DNA from: Ruminococcaceae bacterium UBA2656
GTDB lineage: Bacteria; Bacillota; Clostridia; Oscillospirales; Acutalibacteraceae
Assembly (NCBI GenBank): GCA_002359465.1
Contig: DENA01000012.1
Location: forward strand, 32,263-46,070
DNA length: 13,808 bases
Direction of reading: 5' to 3'
This document shows positions 1 through 6,373 of the stretch, piece after piece. The translations under genes were made by a program, and so were the position numbers. Under the pieces are notes generated by a model that did no database searches, was not told the DNA's origin, and saw only the letters and a list, made by a program, of their open reading frames with translations. How positions within the stretch are numbered: position 1 is the first letter of the stretch; each line of letters begins with the position of its first letter.

Positions 1-1620
1 GTTGTACCAGAGATAGGCGCCTTTTTTATCCTTCAGTCTGCATTCACCTTCCGCACTGTGGGCTCCGTCTTTTACACTGGAAAACAGCGACCGGAACATG
101 GCGACGTCATCCGGGTGAATGATCTGGCTTTTCAGCACGCTGTCCGGAAAATCACGGATGATCCGGTCGCTGCCGAACATGTACAGGCTGCTGGAACTAT
201 GGGACACCATAGCATTTAATATATCGTACTCAAAAATCATGCTGTCCGACTGGTCAAGTACAATTTTATAGCGTTCGTTGCTGATTTCCAGCTCCTGCAT
301 GATTTCCCGCTGGCCGGTAATGTCCGTCAGCAGGCAGTACAGCTCAGCCTCCAGCCCGCTTTCAGCCATCAGCTGCCCCTTGTCAAGAATCCAGATCAGG
401 GAACCGTCTTTTCGCCGCAGACGATACTGCACGTCTATGACGCTGCCTGTTTGAAGCTGGATATCAATACTGTGCCGGATGGCTTCCCGGTCGGGTTCAT
501 AAATCATCCCGATAAACTGATTATGGAAAAAACGGTCTATTTCTTCCGAGGTAAAGCCGGTCAGATGCAGAAAACCGTCGCTGCAATATACCATGGTAAG
601 AGAGCCGTCATATTTGCATCGCTGCACACAGCCGGGAATATTTGCGGCCAGAGCATTCAGTTCCTGACTGCCTTTCTTCAGGTCGCTGTTTTTGCGCCGC
701 AGGAGTGTTACAGCGTAAGTCCCAAGCAGCAGAAAGGCCAGCGCGGTGCCAAGCACGGGAATTCCTGACAGCAGCAGAATGTGTCTGAATGCAGAAAATA
801 CCGTGTCGTCCGGAACGGCGGCAACCAGATACCAGTCTGTGCCGCTGACAGGGGTAAGGTACAGATAGCTGACCTTGCCGCCGGATCTGCACGGTACTGT
901 GCCGCTTGCAGAATGGCCGATGATACTGCGGATACTGTCGACGCTGCTGTTGTTTTCACGATTTGCGTTGAGGAGAAAGGAAAAGAGATTTTTTTCATGA
1001 TTATCAAACGGCGTGTCCGACTGCAGGATGACGCTGCCGTCCCGCCTGATCAGCAGGCGGGAACCCGCGCCGTTATATACGGGGGTATTAAGGATGTCTT
1101 TCGCCGGGCCCGTGTCGGAGACACCCAGCAGGACCCCGGAAACGGTTTTATCCCGATAAACCGGAACGGAAAAAAGCAGGCTTTCTTTTCCAAACAGAGG
1201 GGAAGCGCCGGAATCACAGACCACTTTGTTTCCGCTCAGGGATTTCTTGAAAAAATGATATCCGGCCACGTTGCTTTTCGTGCCGGTGTCCGTGATGCTG
1301 TCACCATTCTGATCGGCAACGAAGGTCTGCACGAACGCACCGTTCTTTGAAAAAGAATGCATGGTATCCAGAACACTATTATCACTCTGAACATTTCTGC
1401 CGCCGATAAAAGAGGATAACGAACTTAATACGGCAAGTTTCTCATTCAGTTTTGCAGTCATGGACGTGGAAGTGCGCCGTTCATTTTCTGTAATCTCTTG
1501 ATTGACGGACGCGAGAACATCTTTGTTTAGCTGTACAGTAAACAAGGCAAATGAGACGGTCAGAATGGAGCAGCAAACAACGGGAATCAGAGCGGCCTTC
1601 AGTTTCGGCTTTATTTTCAT
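1..1620 (-). CDS. Membrane-anchored Cache/PAS sensor protein, C-terminus beyond left edge
   Basis: An open frame runs leftward from the ATG at 1618-1620 to base 1 with no stop, giving 540 residues of an incomplete protein. A hydrophobic segment (about 9-29) and a second one (about 281-303) flank roughly 250 extracytoplasmic residues. These contain a dCache-like stretch with the pattern LLFSVPVYRDKTVSGVLLGV. The cytoplasmic side has two PAS units. The first (about 320-436) ends in a PAC-type segment (RLRRKDGSLIW, then DITGQRE). The second starts at ERYKIVLDQSD (449) and is cut by the edge. In Clostridia this linker style usually precedes a GGDEF or GGDEF-EAL output domain, so a diguanylate cyclase is my first guess; a histidine kinase or methyl-accepting protein is possible. 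The signal and output cannot be read from this window. The ribosome site is weak (GTGAGAG just upstream). The gene is divergent from the ybaK-trmB unit. Confidence 0.85.
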   Translation of the reverse strand, partial: MKIKPKLKAALIPVVCCSILTVSFALFTVQLNKDVLASVNQEITENERRTSTSMTAKLNEKLAVLSSLSSFIGGRNVQSDNSVLDTMHSFSKNGAFVQTFVADQNGDSITDTGTKSNVAGYHFFKKSLSGNKVVCDSGASPLFGKESLLFSVPVYRDKTVSGVLLGVSDTGPAKDILNTPVYNGAGSRLLIRRDGSVILQSDTPFDNHEKNLFSFLLNANRENNSSVDSIRSIIGHSASGTVPCRSGGKVSYLYLTPVSGTDWYLVAAVPDDTVFSAFRHILLLSGIPVLGTALAFLLLGTYAVTLLRRKNSDLKKGSQELNALAANIPGCVQRCKYDGSLTMVYCSDGFLHLTGFTSEEIDRFFHNQFIGMIYEPDREAIRHSIDIQLQTGSVIDVQYRLRRKDGSLIWILDKGQLMAESGLEAELYCLLTDITGQREIMQELEISNERYKIVLDQSDSMIFEYDILNAMVSHSSSSLYMFGSDRIIRDFPDSVLKSQIIHPDDVAMFRSLFSSVKDGAHSAEGECRLKDKKGAYLWYN

Positions 1621-1701
1621 GCTCTCACGTTCTTTCCATTCGGTATGAGCTCGCAGTGACAGTCTGCAGAATTTTCCAACATCTGACATTGCTGTAATTA
1701 A

Positions 1702-1730
1702 AATATACACTATTTCATTTTCCAGTGCAA
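1702..1730 (-). promoter_or_regulatory. Probable promoter of the sensor gene
   Basis: Read on the minus strand, TTGCAC (1725-1730) and TATATT (1702-1707) are separated by 17 bases. The -10 matches the sigma-A consensus at 5 of 6 positions; the -35 matches only at TTG. It lies about 80 bases upstream of the ATG at 1620 in an AT-rich stretch. No better pair was seen there. Confidence 0.4.
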
Positions 1731-1840
1731 TCTTAAATATAGTAATAACAAAAATGCAGTGGAATGAATTTTGTTATCTCAGTTCTTATTTAAAATTGCT
1801 ATAGGCCTTGTTTGTAAATTAAAAATCGGCGCAATTTTAG

Positions 1841-2080
1841 CCAATTTGTTTCGGAACGGATTTTTGGTGTGCTGATAGGTTCCGTATTTCTGCAGGTGAT
1901 AATTTTTATGCACATTATGACTGCGTTATGCTCGATGGCCGCCGCATCGCCGACGGCCATGCCGGGATTGAGAGGACCTCGTGAAGAGAATCAAACATCT
2001 GCGATTGGGCTGATGGTAACCAATACATAAAACATATATATAACCGGCGCGAATTTGTATTTTATTACAAATTTGCATAA
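1841..2080 (+). pseudogene. Decayed sugar (maltose/galactoside) O-acetyltransferase fragment
   Basis: This stretch has no intact gene, but its frame (codons starting at 1841, 1844 and so on) reads FWCADRFRIS (1862-1891), then GDNFYAHYDCVMLDGRRI (1895-1948). That closely follows the conserved core of Maa/LacA-type acetyltransferases, which typically reads like F-x-C-D-Y-G-x-N-I-x-I-G-x-N-FYANYNCV-x-LD. A TGA at 1982-1984 interrupts the frame. After it the same frame continues to a TAA at 2078-2080 and reads GNQYIKHIYN with a terminal FYYK. This weakly resembles the GNP-x-[KR]-VI-[KR]-x-I...YYYK C-terminus of the family. The roughly 75 residues of hexapeptide repeats expected between the two pieces are missing, and so is the N-terminus. 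I infer a relic with an internal deletion. The first piece is persuasive; the C-terminal piece is much less so. Confidence 0.5.
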
Positions 2081-2105
2081 AAATATTTTTTACTTTCACA
2101 CAATA

Positions 2106-2114
2106 TGCTATACT
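2106..2114 (+). promoter_or_regulatory. Extended -10 promoter for ybaK-trmB
   Basis: TGCTATACT is an extended -10 element (TGn followed by TATACT, 5 of 6 to consensus). The region upstream is a run of A/T with only a poor -35 (T-rich, 2086-2094), which the TG extension would compensate. Transcription would start near 2121 and leave an untranslated leader of about 188 bases before the ATG at 2309. Confidence 0.45.
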
Positions 2115-2308
2115 ATAAAAAATTCAATATCACAGCATTCCCAGTTAAAATCGCAAGCGGCAGATGTGCTTTCCTCCGATGAAGGCGAAAAATACAGAGT
2201 CACTCAGCAATTCAATGGGCAATGCTGCAAAACGGCAGGAAAAATCCTGTTTTATTTCAGAAATTGTCATATTGCTGTCAGAATATATTTGTATTTTTGG
2301 AGGAAACG

Positions 2309-2803
2309 ATGTCGGTTCAGAAAGTAAGGGATTATTTAAAATTATACGGCATGGAGGAACGGCTTCACGAGTTTTCGGTTTCAAGCGCAACGGTGGAGCT
2401 GGCCGCGCAGGCACTGGGTGTTGAGGAAGCGCGCATTGCCAAGTCCATCTCTTTTCATTGTGACGGCGGCAGCATCATTATTGTCACCGCGGGTGATGCG
2501 AAGGTGGATAACGCGAAATTTAAGGCAGAGTTCGGGACAAAAGCAAAAATGCTTGCTCCCGATGAGGTGGAGCAGCTGACGGGGTATCGGGTCGGAGGCG
2601 TCTGTCCGTTTGGAAATCCTCCCTGCGCGAAGGTATACTGTGATATTTCGCTGAAGCGGTTTTCCAAGATTTTTCCCGCGGGCGGCAGCGCGAGCTCGTG
2701 CGTGGCACTGAGCTGTGAGGAACTCTTTGACGTCTCTAAAAGCATAAAGTGGGTGGATGTCTGCAAAAACTGGCAGGATTCAAGAAAAGAGATAAGGGAC
2801 TGA
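2309..2803 (+). CDS. ybaK: YbaK/EbsC-family aminoacyl-tRNA deacylase
   Basis: The product is 164 residues, the usual size for a free-standing YbaK/EbsC/ProX-type editing protein. These cytoplasmic proteins hydrolyse mischarged aminoacyl-tRNA in trans, classically Cys- or Ala-tRNA(Pro). Visible landmarks are the N-terminal helices, AKSISF (44-49) with the conserved lysine K45, an acidic/lysine loop around GDAKVDNAKF (62-71), and the glycine motif GGVCPFG (96-102) that lines the substrate pocket. ATG 2309 was chosen because GGAGG at 2299-2303 sits 5 bases upstream; the frame stays open further upstream, but that part has no family similarity. The gene is followed after 4 bases by trmB, so the two are very probably co-transcribed as a tRNA-related pair. 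The exact amino acid edited cannot be told from the sequence; EbsC-like members are poorly characterised. Confidence 0.9.
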   Translation: MSVQKVRDYLKLYGMEERLHEFSVSSATVELAAQALGVEEARIAKSISFHCDGGSIIIVTAGDAKVDNAKFKAEFGTKAKMLAPDEVEQLTGYRVGGVCPFGNPPCAKVYCDISLKRFSKIFPAGGSASSCVALSCEELFDVSKSIKWVDVCKNWQDSRKEIRD

Positions 2804-2807
2804 TCAT

Positions 2808-3470
2808 ATGAGAATGCGCAATAAGCCGTGGGCTGCGCCGGAGCTGGACGCGTGTGATTTTTTTGTCCACAATCCCGCCCGGTATATGGGAAAGTGGCAC
2901 AGCTTTTTTCAGCGGCGGCAGCCCATTCACCTTGAACTCGGCTGCGGAAAGGGTCTTTTTATTGCCGGACTTGCGCCTGAAAATCCGCAGATCAACTATA
3001 TGGGTATTGATTTGAAGGACGCGGTTCTCGCACCGGCCAAGCGCAACATTGAACAGGCGTTTCAGCAGCAGGGCGGGAAACCGGCCAATGTGGTCCTGAT
3101 GGCTCAGGATATTGAACGCATTCTGACGGTGATGAATTCCGACGACACAGTGGACAGAATCTATATTAATTTCTGCAACCCGTGGCCAAAGGCCAAGCAT
3201 CACAAGCGGCGCCTGACCTATCCCCGCCAGCTTGAAAACTACAAGCAAATACTGGCGGGCGGCGGAGAAATCCATTTTAAAACGGACGACGATTCCCTTT
3301 TTGACGATTCGCTTGTCTATTTTGAAGAAAGCGGATTTGAAATTCTGACTTTAACATATGACCTGCATGCCGGCGGCTGTCAGGGGAATGTGCTGACGGA
3401 ACATGAAAAAATGTTTATGGAAAAGGGCGTTAAAATAAAGGCTCTGGTTGCGCGGCGCGCAGAAAATTAA
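2808..3470 (+). CDS. trmB: tRNA (guanine-N7-)-methyltransferase
   Basis: The 220-residue product is a class I SAM-dependent methyltransferase that forms m7G at position 46 of the tRNA variable loop. The SAM-binding loop is ELGCGKG (43-49), followed by the acidic end of strand 2 in GIDLK (66-70). The TrmB signature is present as NFCNPWPKAKHHKRRLT (121-137), with FKTDD (157-161) and TEHEKMF (197-203) later in the protein. In many homologues the signature reads N-F-x-D-P-W-P-K; here the Asp is Asn (N124). ATG 2808 is preferred over the in-frame ATG at 2814 because AAGGG (2794-2798) is 9 bases before it and 15 before the second. It sits 4 bases after ybaK. No hairpin terminator is visible between its stop and the next promoter at 3501. 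Confidence 0.95.
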   Translation: MRMRNKPWAAPELDACDFFVHNPARYMGKWHSFFQRRQPIHLELGCGKGLFIAGLAPENPQINYMGIDLKDAVLAPAKRNIEQAFQQQGGKPANVVLMAQDIERILTVMNSDDTVDRIYINFCNPWPKAKHHKRRLTYPRQLENYKQILAGGGEIHFKTDDDSLFDDSLVYFEESGFEILTLTYDLHAGGCQGNVLTEHEKMFMEKGVKIKALVARRAEN

Positions 3471-3500
3471 GTTTGTTTCCATTTATTTTTGCAGTATACA

Positions 3501-3529
3501 TTGACAAACGCTGCAATATTCATTATAAT
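3501..3529 (+). promoter_or_regulatory. Consensus sigma-A promoter of metNIQ
   Basis: TTGACA (3501-3506) and TATAAT (3524-3529) are both perfect matches to consensus, with the optimal 17-base spacer. The expected start point is near 3536, only about 32 bases before the metN start. There is therefore no room for an S-box (SAM) riboswitch downstream of this promoter. Confidence 0.85.
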
Positions 3530-3554
3530 TCCTATAAATTTAGTAATGTTATTT

Positions 3555-3560
3555 GGGGGG
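3555..3560 (+). promoter_or_regulatory. Ribosome binding site that sets the metN start
   Basis: GGGGGG, followed by TG, lies 7 bases before the TTG at 3568. The only other in-frame upstream start, TTG at 3553, overlaps this site itself, so 3568 is the likelier start. Confidence 0.6.
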
Positions 3561-3567
3561 TGCCGAT

Positions 3568-4581
3568 TTGGGCGAGGCTATCATCGAAATTCAGTCGCTG
3601 AGTAAGACCTTTCGAACAAAGGACGCTGAGGTGCGCGCTTTGAACAATATTAACCTTACGATTGAAAAAGGCGATATTTTTGGCATTATCGGTATGAGCG
3701 GAGCCGGAAAGAGCACACTGGTACGATGTATCAACATGCTGGAGAAACCGTCGGAAGGAACTGTTTTATTCGACGGGCGCGACTTATCCAGCCTTTCAAA
3801 TACGGAACTGCGGGAAGTCCGTCATTCCATGGGAATGATTTTCCAGCAATTTAACCTTTTAATGCAGCGTACGGCAGAGCGGAATATCTGCTTTCCTCTG
3901 GAACTTGCCGGCGCGGATAAGACATCCGCAAGGAAAAGGGCAAAGGAGCTTCTGGAGCTTGTAGGCCTGTCCGACAAGGCGCAGTCGTATCCCTCCCAGC
4001 TTTCCGGCGGGCAGAAACAACGAGTGGCTATTGCCCGTGCGCTCGCGACCAATCCGAAGGTGCTTCTGTGCGACGAAGCCACCAGCGCGCTTGACCCGAC
4101 CACCACCACGTCTATTCTGGCGCTGCTCAAGGACATTAACCGCCGCATGGGCATTACTATTGTGATTATTACGCACCAGATGAGTGTAATTGAGGAAATC
4201 TGCAACCGCGTCGCCATTATCGATGAAAGCCAGATCGCCGAATCGGGCGCTGTGGAAGACATATTTTACAGGCCGCAGACGGCGGCTGCGCAAAAACTGG
4301 TTTATCCCGAAGGCAAGCATTCCGATAAAATTATCAGCAAGCGATGTATGCGCATTGTGTTTGACGGCAATTCTTCTTTTGAGCCTGTTATTGCAAATAT
4401 GGTGCTCGACTGCAAGGCGCCCGTCAATATCCTTTACGCAGACACCAAAAATATAGACGGCAAGGCATTTGGCCAAATGGTGGTTCAGCTGCCGCAGGAC
4501 GAGGCTCTGGCGCAGAAGATGTTTGCCTATGTTCGCGCAAGAGGATTGTCCGCTGAGGAGGTGAGCGGTTATGTGGGATGA
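3568..4581 (+). CDS. metN: Methionine-type ABC importer, ATP-binding subunit
   Basis: The product is 337 residues from the TTG at 3568; it would be 342 from the TTG at 3553, which overlaps the ribosome site. It is the cytoplasmic ATPase of a MetNIQ importer for methionine or related compounds. The ATPase domain shows Walker A GMSGAGKST (42-50), Q-loop FQQF (92-95), ABC signature LSGGQKQR (145-152), Walker B VLLCDEATSALD (165-176) and the switch histidine H203. The C-terminal ~80 residues (from about 255) form a NIL domain, the ligand-binding regulatory domain that lets intracellular methionine inhibit the transporter in E. coli MetN. The end overlaps metI by 11 bases, which suggests translational coupling. 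The presence of a NIL domain and of metI and metQ next door makes the family call firm; the exact substrate is inferred. Confidence 0.93.
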   Translation: MGEAIIEIQSLSKTFRTKDAEVRALNNINLTIEKGDIFGIIGMSGAGKSTLVRCINMLEKPSEGTVLFDGRDLSSLSNTELREVRHSMGMIFQQFNLLMQRTAERNICFPLELAGADKTSARKRAKELLELVGLSDKAQSYPSQLSGGQKQRVAIARALATNPKVLLCDEATSALDPTTTTSILALLKDINRRMGITIVIITHQMSVIEEICNRVAIIDESQIAESGAVEDIFYRPQTAAAQKLVYPEGKHSDKIISKRCMRIVFDGNSSFEPVIANMVLDCKAPVNILYADTKNIDGKAFGQMVVQLPQDEALAQKMFAYVRARGLSAEEVSGYVG

Positions 4582-5230
4582 GTCGACGCTGAGCATGTTG
4601 GTGCAGGGCATTGGTGAAACCCTGTATATGACGCTGGTTTCCACACTGTTCGCCTACATTGTCGGATTGCCCGTGGGCATTCTGCTGTACACCAGCGCAA
4701 AGGACGGGATCCGCCCGCACGCCGCGCTGTATAAGATTTTAGATGTGATCGTCAACCTGACACGGTCCATTCCTTTCCTGATTCTTCTGATCGCCATCAT
4801 TCCGTTTACCAGACTGGTTGTCGGCACTTCTATCGGTTCAACAGCAACCATTGTTCCGCTGACTTTATCGGCGGCTCCTTTTATTGCAAGGCTTGTCGAG
4901 TCCTCGCTCAAAGAGGTTGACATCGGTGTGATTGAAGCCGCGCAGTCCATGGGCGCGTCTGATTTTCAGATCATCTGGAAGGTTTTGCTTCCGGAGTCAA
5001 GGCCGTCCCTGATTGTCGGCTGTGCCATTGCGGTCACCACGATTCTGGGATACTCCGCTATGGCGGGGATTGTCGGCGGCGGCGGACTTGGCACCATTGC
5101 AATCAATTACGGCCTCTATCGCTGGCAGGGTGAAATGATGCTTGCCGCCACGGTTCTGCTGGTTGTGATCGTTCAGGTGCTTCAGGGCATCGGGATGAGG
5201 GCGGCCGGACTGAGTGACAAAAGAAAATAA
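4571..5230 (+). CDS. metI: Methionine-type ABC importer, permease subunit
   Basis: This 219-residue inner-membrane permease has the usual length for MetI. About five hydrophobic segments are visible (about 20-40, 55-83, 90-108, 150-170 and 188-209). The cytoplasmic EAA loop that docks on the ATPase is at 122-142 (EAAQSMGAS through VLLPE), followed by the family's GY-x-AMAGI-x-GGGGLG stretch (160-174). ATG 4571 lies inside the end of metN and has a strong ribosome site (GGAGGTGA, within the last metN codons). metQ follows after a 31-base gap with its own strong ribosome site. This is the single permease of the operon and would act as a homodimer. Confidence 0.93.
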   Translation: MWDESTLSMLVQGIGETLYMTLVSTLFAYIVGLPVGILLYTSAKDGIRPHAALYKILDVIVNLTRSIPFLILLIAIIPFTRLVVGTSIGSTATIVPLTLSAAPFIARLVESSLKEVDIGVIEAAQSMGASDFQIIWKVLLPESRPSLIVGCAIAVTTILGYSAMAGIVGGGGLGTIAINYGLYRWQGEMMLAATVLLVVIVQVLQGIGMRAAGLSDKRK

Positions 5231-5261
5231 GTTAGTTCATTTAAAATTGGAGGTTTTATTT

Positions 5262-6116
5262 ATGAAAAAGCTATTATCAACGATATTAATTGCGGCGCTT
5301 TCCGTTTCCGTGTTTGCCGGCTGTGTAAATTCGGGCGCTGCTTCCTCAGCCGCGGGTTCCGCCGCTGCCGCCAGCACGGCCGCGGCAGCAAAGAAAATTG
5401 TGATCGGCGCTTCTCCGACACCGCATGAAGTCATTTTAAAGGAAGCGGCCAAACTTTTGAAAGCAAAGGGCTATGACCTTGAAATCAAGGAATTTTCCGA
5501 TTATGTGCTGCCCAACACCGCGCTGGACGGCAAGGAGCTTGACGCAAACTATTTCCAGCACCAGCCGTATCTGGATGAATTCAACAAGGAAAAGGGCACC
5601 AAGATTGTTTCTGCGGGCTCCATTCATTATGAGCCGTTCGGTATTTACGCAGGAAAAACCAAGACTCTTACCGATTTAAAGGACGGCGCCACCATTGCGG
5701 TGCCGAATGATACCTCCAATGAAGCGAGAGCGCTCCTACTTCTTCAGGCGCAGGGGCTGATCAAGCTGAAGGATGACGCCGGTATTACCGCGACTCAGAA
5801 GGACATTACGGAAAACAAGAAAAATCTGAAATTTACGGAAATTGAAGCTGCCCAGCTGGTGCGGGCTCTGCCCGACGTGGATCTTGCCGTTATCAACGGC
5901 AACTATGCCCTTGAGGGCAACCTGAAGGTTTCCGACGCGCTCGCAGTGGAAGCGGCAGACTCCCTTGCGGCAACCACTTACGCCAACATTATTGCTGTCC
6001 GCTCAGGCGACGAGAACCGCGAGGACATCAAGGCGCTTGTCGAAGTGCTCAAGAGCGACGAAATGAAAACCTTCATCACCAAAACTTTTAACGGGGCCGT
6101 GGTTCCTGTAAAATAA
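5262..6116 (+). CDS. metQ: Methionine-type ABC importer, substrate-binding lipoprotein
   Basis: The 284-residue product is a NlpA/MetQ-family binding lipoprotein. The start is the ATG at 5262, 8 bases after GGAGG (5249-5253); the frame stays open upstream into the end of metI, but that part lacks a signal peptide. The signal peptide MKKLLSTILIAALSVS ends in a lipobox VFAGC, making C21 the lipidated residue. Residues 22-43 are a low-complexity Ser/Ala/Gly linker, after which the NlpA fold begins with KKIVIGASPTPHEVIL. Further family landmarks are LDANYFQHQPYLDEF and the region AVPNDTSNEARALLLL. It would hand methionine or a related ligand to MetI. A strong hairpin terminator ends the operon 19 bases after the stop. 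Confidence 0.93.
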   Translation: MKKLLSTILIAALSVSVFAGCVNSGAASSAAGSAAAASTAAAAKKIVIGASPTPHEVILKEAAKLLKAKGYDLEIKEFSDYVLPNTALDGKELDANYFQHQPYLDEFNKEKGTKIVSAGSIHYEPFGIYAGKTKTLTDLKDGATIAVPNDTSNEARALLLLQAQGLIKLKDDAGITATQKDITENKKNLKFTEIEAAQLVRALPDVDLAVINGNYALEGNLKVSDALAVEAADSLAATTYANIIAVRSGDENREDIKALVEVLKSDEMKTFITKTFNGAVVPVK

Positions 6117-6134
6117 ACGGAATTACAATAAGTC

Positions 6135-6171
6135 AAAACACCTGTGCGGATTTTTTACGCACAGGTGTTTT
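6135..6171 (+). terminator. Hairpin terminator after metQ
   Basis: Perfect 14-bp arms, AAAACACCTGTGCG (6135-6148) and CGCACAGGTGTTTT (6158-6171), flank a 9-base loop. The right arm ends in TTTT and the left begins with AAAA, so the structure is usable in both directions. It directly follows metQ and precedes a new promoter at 6176. Confidence 0.85.
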
Positions 6172-6175
6172 AGCG

Positions 6176-6204
6176 TTGAAATAGACAGCGTATTTTGCTA
6201 CAAT
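6176..6204 (+). promoter_or_regulatory. Probable promoter of the corA-type gene
   Basis: TTGAAA (6176-6181) and TACAAT (6199-6204) are each 5 of 6 to the sigma-A consensus and are separated by exactly 17 bases. The start would fall near 6211, giving a leader of about 160 bases that includes the hairpin at 6267-6299. Confidence 0.6.
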
Positions 6205-6266
6205 AGGATTAATCCGCTTATTTACAGTAATTTCAGTCAAAACCGTTTTGTCATTCAAATCGGACG

Positions 6267-6299
6267 TTATCTCCCCCCGCCGAGGGCGGGGGGAGATAA
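6267..6299. repeat. Perfect GC-rich 15-bp inverted repeat in the corA leader
   Basis: TTATCTCCCCCCGCC (6267-6281) and GGCGGGGGGAGATAA (6285-6299) are exact reverse complements around a GAG loop. No T-run follows on either strand, so it is not a standard intrinsic terminator. Its core of C and G runs contrasts with the AT-rich DNA around it. It could be a dispersed palindromic (REP/MITE-like) element or a leader RNA structure. Confidence 0.8.
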
Positions 6300-6361
6300 T
6301 AAGATTCCTTCTATTCATTTTTGAAAACTGTAAAAGGGAAAAGGAAAACAACTTTTGATGT

Positions 6362-6366
6362 AGGAG
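6362..6366 (+). promoter_or_regulatory. Ribosome binding site that sets the corA start
   Basis: AGGAG lies 7 bases before the ATG at 6374 but only 1 base before the in-frame ATG at 6368. This spacing makes 6374 the likely start. Confidence 0.6.
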
Positions 6367-6373
6367 CATGGTT

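Noticed and set aside
451..1350. Plus-strand open frames opposite the sensor gene
   Set aside because: The minus strand carries a continuous 540-codon frame with Cache and PAS features. The plus-strand frames show no motifs and are antisense shadows.
1852..1884. Inverted repeat CGGAAC / GTTCCG
   Set aside because: Six-bp arms with a 21-base spacer are expected by chance in this length of DNA.
1908..2030. 40-residue open frame starting at ATG 1908
   Set aside because: No ribosome binding site is visible, and the product resembles nothing. A different frame of the same DNA shows acetyltransferase similarity.
2236..2253. Small hairpin CAGGA-AAAA-TCCTG followed by TTTT in the ybaK leader
   Set aside because: Five base pairs with an A-rich loop are too little for a terminator or attenuator call.
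6211..6373. Possible M-box (Mg2+) riboswitch in the corA leader
   Set aside because: The conserved M-box start and helices are not recognisable. The only strong structure is the simple palindrome.
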